Shown: positions 1 to 13,033 of the stretch, piece after piece
How the letters are laid out: every line of letters starts with the position of its first letter
Position numbering within the stretch: the stretch's first letter is position 1
Origin: Actinomycetota bacterium
GTDB taxonomy: Bacteria > Actinomycetota > Acidimicrobiia > Acidimicrobiales > Ilumatobacteraceae
Length of the DNA: 64,000 bases
Direction of reading: 5' to 3'
NCBI GenBank assembly: GCA_016213625.1
Contig: JACQZZ010000106.1
Coordinates: 115,806-179,805, forward strand
The notes under the pieces: model-generated
Database searches by the model: none
What the model was told of the DNA's origin: nothing
What the model saw: the letters and a program-made list of their open reading frames with translations, nothing else
Program-made: the position numbers and the translations under genes

Positions 1-246
1 TCCGACGGACCATCGCCCGACGACCTGACCAAGGCGATCGCGGTGGTGAAGGAGCAGTACGGGTTGATCGACGACACCGAGATCATCGACACCATCGTGC
101 GGTGGCTCGACGACGACCAGGCCATCGACGACTACGCCAACGCGTACGACGACGTCGAGGACGTGACGGTCGACGACCTGCGCACGTTCATCGCCCGTGC
201 GCTCCCTGCCGGCCAGTACATCCAGATCACCCAACTCCCGCGCTGA
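1..246 (+). CDS. C-terminal end of an M16-family (insulinase-like) peptidase, partial
   Basis: The reading frame is open from the first base and ends at TGA 244-246, giving the last 81 residues of a protein whose start is outside the window. The acidic helical tail ending in YIQITQLPR resembles the C-terminal end of secreted or periplasmic zinc peptidases of the M16 family, where the last domain has a similar helix followed by a short strand. The catalytic HxxEH motif would lie upstream and cannot be seen. The family call rests on this tail alone, so it is moderate. Confidence 0.55.
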   Translation, partial: SDGPSPDDLTKAIAVVKEQYGLIDDTEIIDTIVRWLDDDQAIDDYANAYDDVEDVTVDDLRTFIARALPAGQYIQITQLPR

Positions 247-267
247 CGGCGCGGACTCTGGTGGCGG

Positions 268-792
268 TCAGTCGATGACGCCGCCGATGAGCAGGATGGT
301 GCCCAGGCCGCCCACGACGAGCATGCCCAGGAACGTGATGGCCGCGAGCGCCGGCACCAAACGGATCGCGCGCACGCCCAGCCACAGTGCCGGCAGTTCG
401 GACCTACGGGTGCTGAGGTCGGCGCTGAGACCGTTCATGCGCTTGGCCGACATGGAGATGGGCTGGCCGGTGTCGTAGTCGATGAGCACGTCGGCGGAGG
501 GGGAGGGCGACTTCAAGAAGGTGCCGATGTCGGCGATGAGCCGGGGTGCGTAGCGGGCGGCGCCGTGCACCATCAGCCAGGCCAACCCGGCGGCGGCAGC
601 GGGTGTGACGCAGATGAGCCCGCCGAGCACGAGCCACGACGTGCTGCCGTCGAACACCCACCATCCGGTGGCGAAGGTGGCGGCGCCGATGAGGAGCGCG
701 AGCACCACCAGCCCACCGACCAACGAGGCGAGTCGGCGGAGTGTGGTCTTCAGGCCATCCCCTGCGCGACGGGCGACGAGCTCGGTTTCCAT
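268..792 (-). CDS. Uncharacterised membrane protein, 174 aa
   Basis: The ATG at 792 (METELVARRAG) begins a 174-residue protein with two adjacent hydrophobic segments (about residues 23-47 and 52-76), a charged middle part of about 60 residues and a third hydrophobic segment at the C-terminus. I do not recognise a family. It is divergent from the ygfZ-type gene, with 45 bases between the two starts, and convergent with the M16 peptidase end. A longer in-frame extension upstream overlaps ygfZ antisense and is not credible. Confidence 0.6.
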   Translation of the reverse strand: METELVARRAGDGLKTTLRRLASLVGGLVVLALLIGAATFATGWWVFDGSTSWLVLGGLICVTPAAAAGLAWLMVHGAARYAPRLIADIGTFLKSPSPSADVLIDYDTGQPISMSAKRMNGLSADLSTRRSELPALWLGVRAIRLVPALAAITFLGMLVVGGLGTILLIGGVID

Positions 793-837
793 GGTCGCGA
801 GTGTGTCACCTTCCTCGGTCGGTGGGACACTGGTCGC

Positions 838-1533
838 ATGTTCTGGTTCGAGTACCCCCGCGATGTGGTCCAGGTGTCCGGCCCCGATGCAGCCACCTAC
901 CTGCAGTCGCAGACCAGTCAGGACCTGCGCCCGCTCGCGGTGGGCTCGTCCGTGTGGACCTTTCTGCTGCAGCCCACCGGGAAGATCGACGTCCTGGCCC
1001 GCGTGTGGCGCACCACCGACGACACGTTCGTGCTGGACACCGACGCCGGGTTCGGCGAGGTGCTCGTGGCGCGCATCAATCGCTTCAAGATCCGCGTGAA
1101 GGCCGATGTGACCGTGCTGCCATGGCGATGCATCGCGGTTCGTGGCGTCGACGGCGACGGCCTGTCGACGTGGGGGAGTGGGTACGACCTGCTCGGCGAT
1201 GATCCCCAGCCGCCCGCCAGCGTGCCCGCCGGCACGGCCGACGATCTGCTGGTCGCGCGCATCGACGCGGTCTGGCCACAGATGGGCTCGGAGATCGTGC
1301 CCGGCGAGACCATCCCGGCCGAGACGGGGGTCACCGACGTGGCGGTGAGCTTCACCAAGGGCTGCTATCCGGGCCAGGAACTGGTCGAGCGCATGGACAG
1401 CCGCGCCGCCACCGCGCCCCGCGTGTTGCAGCGCGTCACGGCCGCAGAGGCCGAGTCGCTGGGCGCTCGCGTCACGAGCTCGCACGGCGACGCCGTGCTC
1501 GCGTTCGTGCCCCGATCTGCTCTGCAACACTGA
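838..1533 (+). CDS. ygfZ: YgfZ/GcvT-like folate-binding protein
   Basis: This 231-residue protein belongs to the YgfZ branch of the aminomethyltransferase fold. YgfZ proteins bind tetrahydrofolate and help assemble or repair Fe-S clusters in the cytoplasm. The diagnostic motif KGCYPGQE is at residues 174-181, with the conserved Cys at 176, followed by LVERMDSR. The N-terminal part (ATYLQSQTSQDL, then a TGKIDVLARV strand) matches the GcvT-type folate domain. The protein is shorter than E. coli YgfZ (326 aa), as is common in actinobacteria. The ATG at 838 follows a T-poor 45-base divergent intergenic region. Confidence 0.85.
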   Translation: MFWFEYPRDVVQVSGPDAATYLQSQTSQDLRPLAVGSSVWTFLLQPTGKIDVLARVWRTTDDTFVLDTDAGFGEVLVARINRFKIRVKADVTVLPWRCIAVRGVDGDGLSTWGSGYDLLGDDPQPPASVPAGTADDLLVARIDAVWPQMGSEIVPGETIPAETGVTDVAVSFTKGCYPGQELVERMDSRAATAPRVLQRVTAAEAESLGARVTSSHGDAVLAFVPRSALQH

Positions 1534-1537
1534 GGCG

Positions 1538-1897
1538 ATGGCGCTCACTCCAGCGAAAGCAGCCCGCCAGCTCGACCGCATCCGCTCCATCGCGATGGCC
1601 TTGCCGGAGGCCACCGAGGAAGTCACCTGGGGCACCGACATCAACTTCCGCGTCCGGAAGAAGATCTTCTGCTTCCCCGGTGACGGCGGCTCGCTGTGTG
1701 TGAAGGCCGATCGCGAGGAGTTGCCCGCACTGCTCGGTGACCCGCGGGTCTCGCCGGCGCCCTATCTCGCCCGCGGCGGCTGGGTGGTGCTCGACCTGTC
1801 GACCGCCGTCGACTGGTCCGAGGTGACCGAGCTGATCCACACCTCGTACTGCCTCATCGCCCCCAAGACGCTGGCGAAGCAGGTGCTCAGCGACTGA
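1538..1897 (+). CDS. MmcQ/YjbR family protein
   Basis: The 119-residue protein has the compact alpha/beta fold of the MmcQ/YjbR family: a LPEATEEVTWG segment near residue 25, FRVRKKIFCF, then PYLARGGWVVLDL and a C-terminal helix (HTSYCLIAPKTLAKQ). The family is related to type III secretion chaperone-like and DNA-binding folds, but its function is not established. It starts 4 bases after the ygfZ stop, so the two are probably cotranscribed. Its last 11 bases overlap the end of the convergent M50 protease gene. Confidence 0.8.
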   Translation: MALTPAKAARQLDRIRSIAMALPEATEEVTWGTDINFRVRKKIFCFPGDGGSLCVKADREELPALLGDPRVSPAPYLARGGWVVLDLSTAVDWSEVTELIHTSYCLIAPKTLAKQVLSD

Positions 1898-3083
1898 CGG
1901 CCGCGGCGAACTCGGGGTCGTGGCGGAGGGAGTCGAACTCGCGGGCCCCGTCGATGGCGTTGGCCACGAGGTCGGGCGAGGTGCTCGACGCGGTGCGCAG
2001 CCAGGCGAGCGCAGTGGCCCGGTGGCCCAGCGCAGCAGCGGCGCGGGCCACGTGCACGGCGAGCATCGGTGCCCGGTTCGCCTCGTACGCCGCGGCGGCG
2101 TAGCGAGCCGCTTCGTCGTGACGGCCCACACGCAGCAGGACACCGGACAACACGAATGCACTGAACGATCGCCCCTGAGGGATGGGTGAGGGCAGTACTT
2201 CGGCGACTCGTGCGAGCGCCTCCACCGGCGCGGCATCGGGGGGCCACCAGTTGACGGGTTCGGTGTCGGCGAGGTCGAGCAGCAACACGTGCAGGGCGGC
2301 CTGGCGTTCGCCGGCCTGCAGTTGCTGCCAGGCTCGGAACCACGGTGACGGCACCGTTCCGTCGGGGAACTGCACCTGCCCGGTCGCCCACGCCAGCGCC
2401 TCGGAGCGGGCGAGGATCTGTTGGCTGCGAGCACGACGCTCGCGAGCGCGCTCGGCGCTCATCGACGCCGCCACCGACAGCAGCGGGATGAGCGCGAAGA
2501 AGATGAACCGCACGAGGTTCGGGTCCAGCGCCATCCACACCATCGCCCCGACGGCGACGACGATGGTGAACCACTCCATGAACCGGTGCGCTCGTTCGCC
2601 GATGACGGTCTCGACCGCCACCTCGGTGATGTGGCCGCCATCGAACGGCAGCACGGGAATCAGGTTGAACAGACCGATCATCGGGCCGGCCCAGAACACG
2701 GCGAGTTGGATGGCGTTGCCGGATTCGGGTGCCTGCACGCCACCGCGGACCGCGACGTACACGATGCTGCCGAGCAGGATCTGCACGCCGGGCCCGGCGA
2801 ACGAAATGCCCACTCGTTCCCACTTGGTGAGCACTCGGGTGGGGGTGAATGCTGCGTAGCCGGCCATGAAGTCGAGTGCGATCTGGGCCTCGGCGCCCGT
2901 GCTGCGCGCGGCGAACGCGTGGCCCAGTTCGTGGATGACGGTGAACACGGCCATGAACACGGCGAAGGGGATGCCGAACGTGGGGCCCTGGGCGACCACG
3001 ACGAGCACCATGAACATGAAGAAGCCGGGGCGCACGTGTACCGGGAATCCGAACAGGCGGAACACGGCGGCAGCGGACGGCAC
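1887..3083 (-). CDS. Site-2 protease family (M50) zinc metalloprotease
   Basis: The 398-residue protein has the two M50 signatures: HELGHA (HExxH) in an N-terminal membrane segment near residue 50, and NLIPVLPFDGGH in a later one, supplying the third zinc ligand (Asp). Several hydrophobic segments fill residues 1-220. The C-terminal 170 residues are soluble and helical, resembling tetratricopeptide-like repeats (WQQLQAGERQAALHVLLL, then GRHDEAARYAAAAYEANRAP). Such proteases cut substrates within the membrane, often anti-sigma factors or small membrane proteins. The GTG at 3083 is preceded by TAGGCT (3095-3090 on the minus strand), which suggests a leaderless transcript. Confidence 0.85.
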   Translation of the reverse strand: MPSAAAVFRLFGFPVHVRPGFFMFMVLVVVAQGPTFGIPFAVFMAVFTVIHELGHAFAARSTGAEAQIALDFMAGYAAFTPTRVLTKWERVGISFAGPGVQILLGSIVYVAVRGGVQAPESGNAIQLAVFWAGPMIGLFNLIPVLPFDGGHITEVAVETVIGERAHRFMEWFTIVVAVGAMVWMALDPNLVRFIFFALIPLLSVAASMSAERARERRARSQQILARSEALAWATGQVQFPDGTVPSPWFRAWQQLQAGERQAALHVLLLDLADTEPVNWWPPDAAPVEALARVAEVLPSPIPQGRSFSAFVLSGVLLRVGRHDEAARYAAAAYEANRAPMLAVHVARAAAALGHRATALAWLRTASSTSPDLVANAIDGAREFDSLRHDPEFAAAVSR

Positions 3084-3163
3084 GGCATGAGCCTACGGTG
3101 ACGAATCGGCCGGTGCGGATCGGGACCTCCATATCGAGCACCTGCAGATCGGCACGGTGGACG

Positions 3164-3169
3164 TAGACT
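3164..3169 (+). promoter_or_regulatory. Candidate -10 hexamer (TAGACT) of ppdK
   Basis: TAGACT fits the actinobacterial TAnnnT -10 consensus and ends 8 bases before GTG 3178, so transcription would begin at or beside the start codon. No good -35 hexamer is visible at 16-18 bases upstream. Confidence 0.4.
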
Positions 3170-3177
3170 CGAACCTC

Positions 3178-5832
<2,655 letters not shown>

Positions 5833-5838
5833 TCGAGC

Positions 5839-5857
5839 GCGGACCGCTTCGGTCCGC
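5839..5857 (+). terminator. Hairpin after ppdK
   Basis: GCGGACC and GGTCCGC form a perfect 7-bp stem with a 5-base loop, 6 bases after the ppdK stop codon. There is no T-run after it, so it may be a weak terminator or an mRNA-stabilising stem. The AIM24 gene start is 34 bases further on. Confidence 0.5.
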
Positions 5858-5890
5858 CACAATGGTCATCACAACCGAAAGGAGCCAACG

Positions 5891-6613
5891 ATGCAGGTAC
5901 AGACGCGTCAGGGTCCGGCCTACGGCGTGGCACGACTCACGCTCAGCCCGAACGAACCGGTGAAGGTGGAGGGTGGTGCGATGATGGCCATGTCGGCCGG
6001 CGTCACGCTGGCCGCCAAGGCCGAGGGCGGCATCATGAAGTCGCTCAAGCGTGCCGCGCTCGGCGGGGAGAGCTTCTTCGTCAGCACCTACACGGCGCCG
6101 CCCACCGGTGGCTTCGTCGACGTGGCGGCTCGCCTGCCCGGCGACATCACCACGCACGACATCACGCCCGGCCACGCCCTGTTCATCTCCAAGGGTTCGT
6201 GGCTCGCCAACGACGTGAACGTGAACATCGACGCCAAGTGGGGCGGGTTCAAGAACATGTTCGGCAGCGAGGGCGGCTTCATCGTCCGCGCCGAAGGCCA
6301 GGGCACCACGGTGTTCGCCTGCTACGGCGCGCTCGAGGTGTGGAACCTGCAGCCGGGTCAGTCGCTCATCGTCGACACCGGCCACATGGTGGCCTACGAG
6401 GACACCGTCGCCATGGGGTTCCGCAAGGCCAGCGGTGGCGGCCTGGTGCAGAGCTGGAAGAGCGGCGAGGGCTTCGTGTTCGAGTTCACCGGCCCCGGCA
6501 AGGTGTGGACCCAGACCCGCAACCCGAACGAGCTCCAGAGTTGGATCATGAGCTTCGTCGGCACCAGCAACTCCAGCGGCGTCAACGTCGGCGGCCTCTT
6601 CACCCGTGACTGA
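5891..6613 (+). CDS. AIM24 family protein
   Basis: The 240-residue protein belongs to the AIM24 (TIGR00266-type) family, built of a repeated beta-sandwich. Matching segments include the N-terminal VKVEGGAMMAMSAGVTLAAKAEGG, SFFVSTYTAP, and LEVWNLQPGQSLIVDTGHMVAYE. Yeast Aim24 is a mitochondrial inner-membrane organiser; the bacterial proteins have no established role. A strong Shine-Dalgarno sequence (GAAAGGAG) lies 6 bases before ATG 5891. It sits 3 bases before terC and is probably cotranscribed with it. Confidence 0.85.
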   Translation: MQVQTRQGPAYGVARLTLSPNEPVKVEGGAMMAMSAGVTLAAKAEGGIMKSLKRAALGGESFFVSTYTAPPTGGFVDVAARLPGDITTHDITPGHALFISKGSWLANDVNVNIDAKWGGFKNMFGSEGGFIVRAEGQGTTVFACYGALEVWNLQPGQSLIVDTGHMVAYEDTVAMGFRKASGGGLVQSWKSGEGFVFEFTGPGKVWTQTRNPNELQSWIMSFVGTSNSSGVNVGGLFTRD

Positions 6614-6616
6614 GTC

Positions 6617-7621
6617 ATGCTGATCGCCGCTGCGGAGGAGACCTCCGGTTCCTTCGTCCAACTCGATGTCGGTGTCGGCTGGTGGGTCGGCCTGCTCGCG
6701 CTCATCATGGCGTTGCTGCTCGTCGACCTGCTGGTCGTGCACCGCGAGGGCCACGAGGTCTACACCCGCGAGGCCGCCATCGAGTCGACGGTCTGGATCA
6801 GCATCGGTCTGGCGTTCGGGTTGGTGGTGTGGTGGGGCTTCGGTGGCGCGGCTGCCGGCGAGTACTACTCGGGTTACCTCATCGAGAAGAGCCTCAGCGT
6901 CGACAACGTGTTCGTGTGGGCGCTCATCATGAGCTACTTCGTGGTGCCGCGTCGGTATCAGCACCGGGTGCTGTTCTGGGGCATCTTCGGAGCCCTCATC
7001 CTGCGCGCCGTGTTCATCTTCGCCGGCATCGCCCTCATCGAGAAGTTCGAGTGGGTGCTGTACATCTTCGGTGCGTTCCTGCTCTACACGGCCGTGAAGC
7101 TGGTGGTGGGCGGCGACGATCACGTCGACCCGTCGAAGAGCAAGTTCCTGAAGCTGGTGCACAAGGTGATCCCGCTCACCGACCAGATGGACGGGCAGCG
7201 ACTGTTCACCCGCATCGACGGCAAGCGATTCGCCACGCCGTTGTTCGCGGTGCTGCTGCTGGTGGAGGCCACCGACGTGCTGTTCGCCGTCGACTCGGTG
7301 CCGGCGGTGCTGGCCGTGAGCCACGAGCAGTTCATCGTGTTCGCGTCGAACGCCTTCGCCATTCTCGGGCTGCGAGCGCTGTACTTCCTGCTCGCCGACA
7401 TGCACGCACGGTTCAGCTATCTCCAGGAGGGCCTGGCCATCATCCTCGCCTTCGTCGGCGTGAAGATGCTCATCCATCGCTGGTACGTCATCCCCACGTG
7501 GCTGTCGCTGCTCGTCATCGCCATCGTGCTGTTTGCTGCCATCGGTTTCTCGCTGCGGGCCACGCGCGGGCAGGACACGATGGAAGTGCCCGAGGAGATG
7601 CCGCCACCGCAGGAGCGGTAG
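6617..7621 (+). CDS. TerC family integral membrane protein
   Basis: The 334-residue protein has the TerC family layout of about nine hydrophobic segments, with the acidic intramembrane motifs EKSLSVDNVFVWALI (after the second segment) and VEATDVLFAVDSVPA. TerC/Alx proteins are linked to metal ion (Mn) export and to tellurite resistance. The region between them (VDPSKSKFLKLVHKVIPLTDQMDGQRLF) is the usual cytoplasmic loop. The gene is isolated from other ter genes, so a general metal-homeostasis role is more likely than tellurite resistance. Confidence 0.88.
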   Translation: MLIAAAEETSGSFVQLDVGVGWWVGLLALIMALLLVDLLVVHREGHEVYTREAAIESTVWISIGLAFGLVVWWGFGGAAAGEYYSGYLIEKSLSVDNVFVWALIMSYFVVPRRYQHRVLFWGIFGALILRAVFIFAGIALIEKFEWVLYIFGAFLLYTAVKLVVGGDDHVDPSKSKFLKLVHKVIPLTDQMDGQRLFTRIDGKRFATPLFAVLLLVEATDVLFAVDSVPAVLAVSHEQFIVFASNAFAILGLRALYFLLADMHARFSYLQEGLAIILAFVGVKMLIHRWYVIPTWLSLLVIAIVLFAAIGFSLRATRGQDTMEVPEEMPPPQER

Positions 7622-7633
7622 ACACCCCGCCGG

Positions 7634-7639
7634 TAGGGT
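7634..7639 (+). promoter_or_regulatory. Candidate -10 hexamer (TAGGGT) of dnaG
   Basis: TAGGGT ends 8 bases before the dnaG ATG at 7648 and fits the TAnnnT consensus. It would place the transcription start at the first codon and give the dnaG-rpoD pair its own leaderless promoter. Confidence 0.35.
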
Positions 7640-7647
7640 GCAGCAAC

Positions 7648-9389
7648 ATGGCGATCGTCGAGGAGGATCTGGAGCGGCTACGGGCCTCGCTGGTGCTCTC
7701 CGACGTCATCTCCCAGTACGTCGCGCTGCGGCGAGTGGGGCGCAACCAGGTGGGCCTGTGCCCGTTCCACGCCGAACGGTCGGGTTCGTTCAACGTGCGC
7801 GACGAGACCGGCCGTTACCGCTGCTTCGGCTGCGGGGCGGCGGGCGACGTGTTCAAGTTCGTGCAGGAGATCGAGCACGTCGACTTCGTGACGGCGGTCG
7901 AACAACTGGCCGGCAAGGCCGGCATCCAGTTGCGCTACACGACCGGCGGCGAAGGCAAGGAGCGCTCCCGTCGCAAGTCGCTGGTCGAGGCGATGACCAA
8001 GGCGGTCGACTGGTACCACGACCGACTGCTCAACGGGCCCGACGCGCGTGCCGCCCGGGACTACCTGCGCAAGCGCGGGCTGGCGGGCGACGTGGCGCGG
8101 CAGTTCAAGCTGGGCTGGGCGCCCGACGACTGGGACGCGCTCTGCCGCGACCTGAAGCTGCCGGCCGACGTGTTGCGCGACACGGGCCTCGCGTTCACCA
8201 ACAAGGCCGGTCGCCTGCAGGACTCGTTCCGTGCTCGCGTGATGTTCCCCATCTTCACCGAGAACGGCGAGCCCGTGGCCTTCGGCGGGCGCATCATGCC
8301 GGGCAGCACCGACCCGGCGAAGTACAAGAACTCGTCCGAGACCGCCATCTACGCCAAGTCGAAGACCCTCTACGGGTTGCACTGGGCCAAGAACGAGGTG
8401 GTCACCTCCGACCAGGTCATCGTGTGCGAGGGGTACACCGACGTCATCGGGTTCCACCGAGCCGGCCTGCGCCGCGCCGTGGCCACCTGCGGCACGGCGC
8501 TCACCGAAGACCACGTGCGCCTGCTCAAGCGCTACGCGAGCCAAGTGGTGCTGGCGTTCGATGCCGACGCCGCCGGCCAGGGCGCCGCACAGCGGTTCTA
8601 CGAGTGGGAAGAGAAGTACCAGGTGCGCGTCAGCGTGGCTCGCTTCCCGGCCGGCAAGGACCCCGGCGATCTCAGCGTGAGCGACCCCGACGCCCTGAGG
8701 GAAGCCGTCGACCACGCACTGCCGTTCCTGGGGTTCCGGCTCAATCGTGTGCTGAACAGTCGTCCGCTGCGGTCCCCGGAAGACCGGGCCAGCATGGCGC
8801 AGGAGGCGCTGAGCATCGTCAACGAACACCCCAACGAGAACGTGCGCAAGCTGTACGCCGGTCAGGTGGCCACGCACGTCGGCCTGCCGGTCAATGATCT
8901 GGTGGCGGCCGCCCAGCGCGGTGGGCGAGTGGGCACCGTGCGCATCGCACCCACCCGACAGGTGGGCGCGGCCGAGAACGCGGAGTTCGTCGCGGTGGCC
9001 ATGCTCCTGCAGCGGTGGGACGACATCGCCCCGTGGCTCGTGGAGGACCTGTTCGCCCACGATGTCGCCCGCCGTGCCTTTCTGGCAGTGGCCGAGGCGG
9101 GCGGCGCCATCGAGCGAGCGCTCGAGCTGGCCGACCCCGAGGCCCGCGAGTTCCTCGAGCGCGCTGCGGTCAGCGACGTCGACGCCGAGCCGGTCATCGA
9201 GGCCCGCAACCTCATCTCGGCCACCACCCGCCGCCTGCTCACACGGCAGGTGCAGGCCACCGATCCGGACGACCTGCGCGAGATGCGCGACGCCCGTTTG
9301 CAACTGGAACTCATCGACGACGCGGAAGCAGCCGATGACGCAGCGGAGGCGTTGCTAGGGTGGATCCAACGGGTGAGTGAGGAGCGTGG

Positions 9390-9393
<4 letters not shown>
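7648..9393 (+). CDS. dnaG: DNA primase
   Basis: The 581-residue primase makes RNA primers at the replication fork. The N-terminal CHC2 zinc finger is visible (C38, H41, C59, C62, in CPFHAE and CFGCGAAGD). The Toprim domain follows, with [17 protein letters not shown] (catalytic Glu) and [15 protein letters not shown] (DxD). The C-terminal 150 residues are the helical DnaB-interacting part. The gene lies directly before the primary sigma factor gene, and its stop TGA overlaps that gene's GTG start, as in the classical dnaG-rpoD macromolecular synthesis operon. Confidence 0.97.
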
Positions 9394-10673
<1,280 letters not shown>

Positions 10674-10704
10674 ACAGACAGGAGTGAGGCGGCGACCCGC
10701 TTGC

Positions 10705-10710
10705 TATCCT
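10705..10710 (+). promoter_or_regulatory. Candidate -10 hexamer (TATCCT) for tRNA-Asn
   Basis: TATCCT ends 12 bases before the 5' end of tRNA-Asn, a usual distance for a tRNA precursor start. No clear -35 was found. Confidence 0.4.
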
Positions 10711-10722
10711 CCTCATCGCCAT

Positions 10723-10798
10723 TCCGAGATAGCTCAGTTGGCAGAGCAGCTGACTGTTAATCAGCGGGTCGCAGGTTCGAGCCCTGCTCTCGGAGCCA
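10723..10798 (+). tRNA. tRNA-Asn (anticodon GTT)
   Basis: The cloverleaf closes fully: acceptor TCCGAGA/TCTCGGA, anticodon stem GCTGA/TCAGC with loop CTGTTAA (anticodon GTT at 10756-10758), and T arm CAGG-TTCGAGC-CCTG. CCA is encoded at 10796-10798. It follows rpoD by 49 bases. Confidence 0.97.
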
Positions 10799-10803
10799 AA
10801 GCA

Positions 10804-10828
10804 AACGGCCCGCCTCGTGCGGGTCGTT
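10804..10828 (+). terminator. Terminator hairpin after tRNA-Asn
   Basis: AACGGCCCGC and GCGGGTCGTT form a 10-bp stem (one G-U pair) with a 5-base loop. CGCCGTTTT follows, giving a short T-run. It separates tRNA-Asn from tRNA-Met. Confidence 0.65.
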
Positions 10829-10843
10829 CGCCGTTTTGGCGCC

Positions 10844-10849
10844 TAGTTT
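10844..10849 (+). promoter_or_regulatory. Candidate -10 hexamer (TAGTTT) for tRNA-Met
   Basis: TAGTTT lies 10 bases before the tRNA-Met 5' end and just after the tRNA-Asn terminator, so the two tRNAs probably have separate promoters. Confidence 0.4.
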
Positions 10850-10859
10850 GTGCGCACTC

Positions 10860-10933
10860 GGGGCGGTAGCTCAATTGGTCAGAGCAGCGGGCTCATAACC
10901 CGTCGGTCGTGGGTTCGATCCCCACCCGCCCCA
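10860..10933 (+). tRNA. tRNA-Met (anticodon CAT)
   Basis: Acceptor GGGGCGG/CCGCCCC, anticodon loop CTCATAA and T arm GTGGG-TTCGATC-CCCAC all pair. CCA is not encoded after the discriminator A. The first acceptor pair is a regular G-C, which argues against an initiator tRNA. Elongator Met is the likely identity; a lysidine-modified tRNA-Ile2 cannot be excluded from sequence alone. Confidence 0.92.
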
Positions 10934-10998
10934 CACGCCATTGCGGAGAAATCAGGCGGATTTGCTGCGCCGGGGCCGCAGATCTGCCAAGGTGGCAC

Positions 10999-11214
10999 AT
11001 GACCGCAGTGATCAAGACCGACAACGACCTCGACCGAACCGTGATCGAGGCCTGGTTGCCGGCGAACCCCGACGTCACGCAGGTGCGCACCACCCGCTAC
11101 GCGGTGTCCATCCACCTCGAGATGATCACGAAGAAGGTTCGCTCGTCGGCGCAGTCGCGCACCTCGGATCTGGCGGCCGATCTCGAGCGCGTCGCGGCCC
11201 TCGCCCGCAAGTAG
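10999..11214 (+). CDS. Small hypothetical protein, 71 aa
   Basis: From ATG 10999 the frame gives a 71-residue charged protein (TAVIKTDNDLDRTVIEAWL, then a basic middle and the helical end LAADLERVAALARK). The frame extends upstream, but that part overlaps tRNA-Met, so ATG 10999 is the sensible start. I do not recognise the family. The codon pattern (G/C at third positions) looks like that of real genes nearby. It ends 22 bases before the stop of the convergent beta-glucosidase gene. Confidence 0.5.
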   Translation: MTAVIKTDNDLDRTVIEAWLPANPDVTQVRTTRYAVSIHLEMITKKVRSSAQSRTSDLAADLERVAALARK

Positions 11215-11236
11215 TGCCGTCGCGGCGGCTCGTCGA

Positions 11237-12595
<1,359 letters not shown>

Positions 12596-12596
12596 C

Positions 12597-13033
12597 TCAG
12601 GACGGTAGCGCGGCCTCGATGGCGGCGACCAGACCCGGGTCCTCCGGCGTCACCATGGGGCTGAAGCGGGTGATCGCACCGTCGGGGGCGATGAGGAACT
12701 TCTCGAAGTTCCAGCGGATGTCGCCGCTGTGGCCCTCGGCGTCGGCCACCTCGGTGAGGGTGGAGTAGATGGGGTGACGGTCGGCGCCGTTCACGTCGAT
12801 CTTCTCCATCATCGGGAACGTGACCCCGTAGGTGGTGGAGCAGAACGTCTCGATCTCCTCGGCCGTGCCGGGCTCCTGGCCGCCGAACTGGTTGCACGGA
12901 AGCCGACGACGGTGAACCCGCGATCGGCGTAGGTCTTCTGCAGCTGCTCGAGGCCCGTGTTCTGCGGCGTGAGACCACACTTGGAGAGGACGTTCACGGC
13001 GAGCACGACCTTCCCGCCGAAGTTGCTCAGATC
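12597..13033 (-). pseudogene. Glutathione peroxidase family gene, 5'-truncated and frameshifted
   Basis: Two frames together encode most of a GPx-type thiol peroxidase. The first runs DLSNFGGKVVLAVNV then LSKCGLTPQ and stays readable to FTVVGF near 12900. The second begins at CNQFGGQEPGT and continues to the stop at 12597. The peroxidatic Cys (SKCG), Gln (FGGQEP) and Trp (RWNFEKF) are kept. At the junction the sequence reads TTCCGTGC where the family's GFPCNQ needs TTCCCGTGC, so one C is missing. About 16-20 N-terminal residues and a normal start codon are also absent: the upstream DNA encodes the end of the neighbouring 479-aa protein. This looks like gene decay; the missing C alone could be a sequence error. 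Confidence 0.8.

Noticed and set aside
10909..10998. N-terminal extension of the 71-aa gene
   Set aside because: It overlaps tRNA-Met, so the start at 10999 is preferred.
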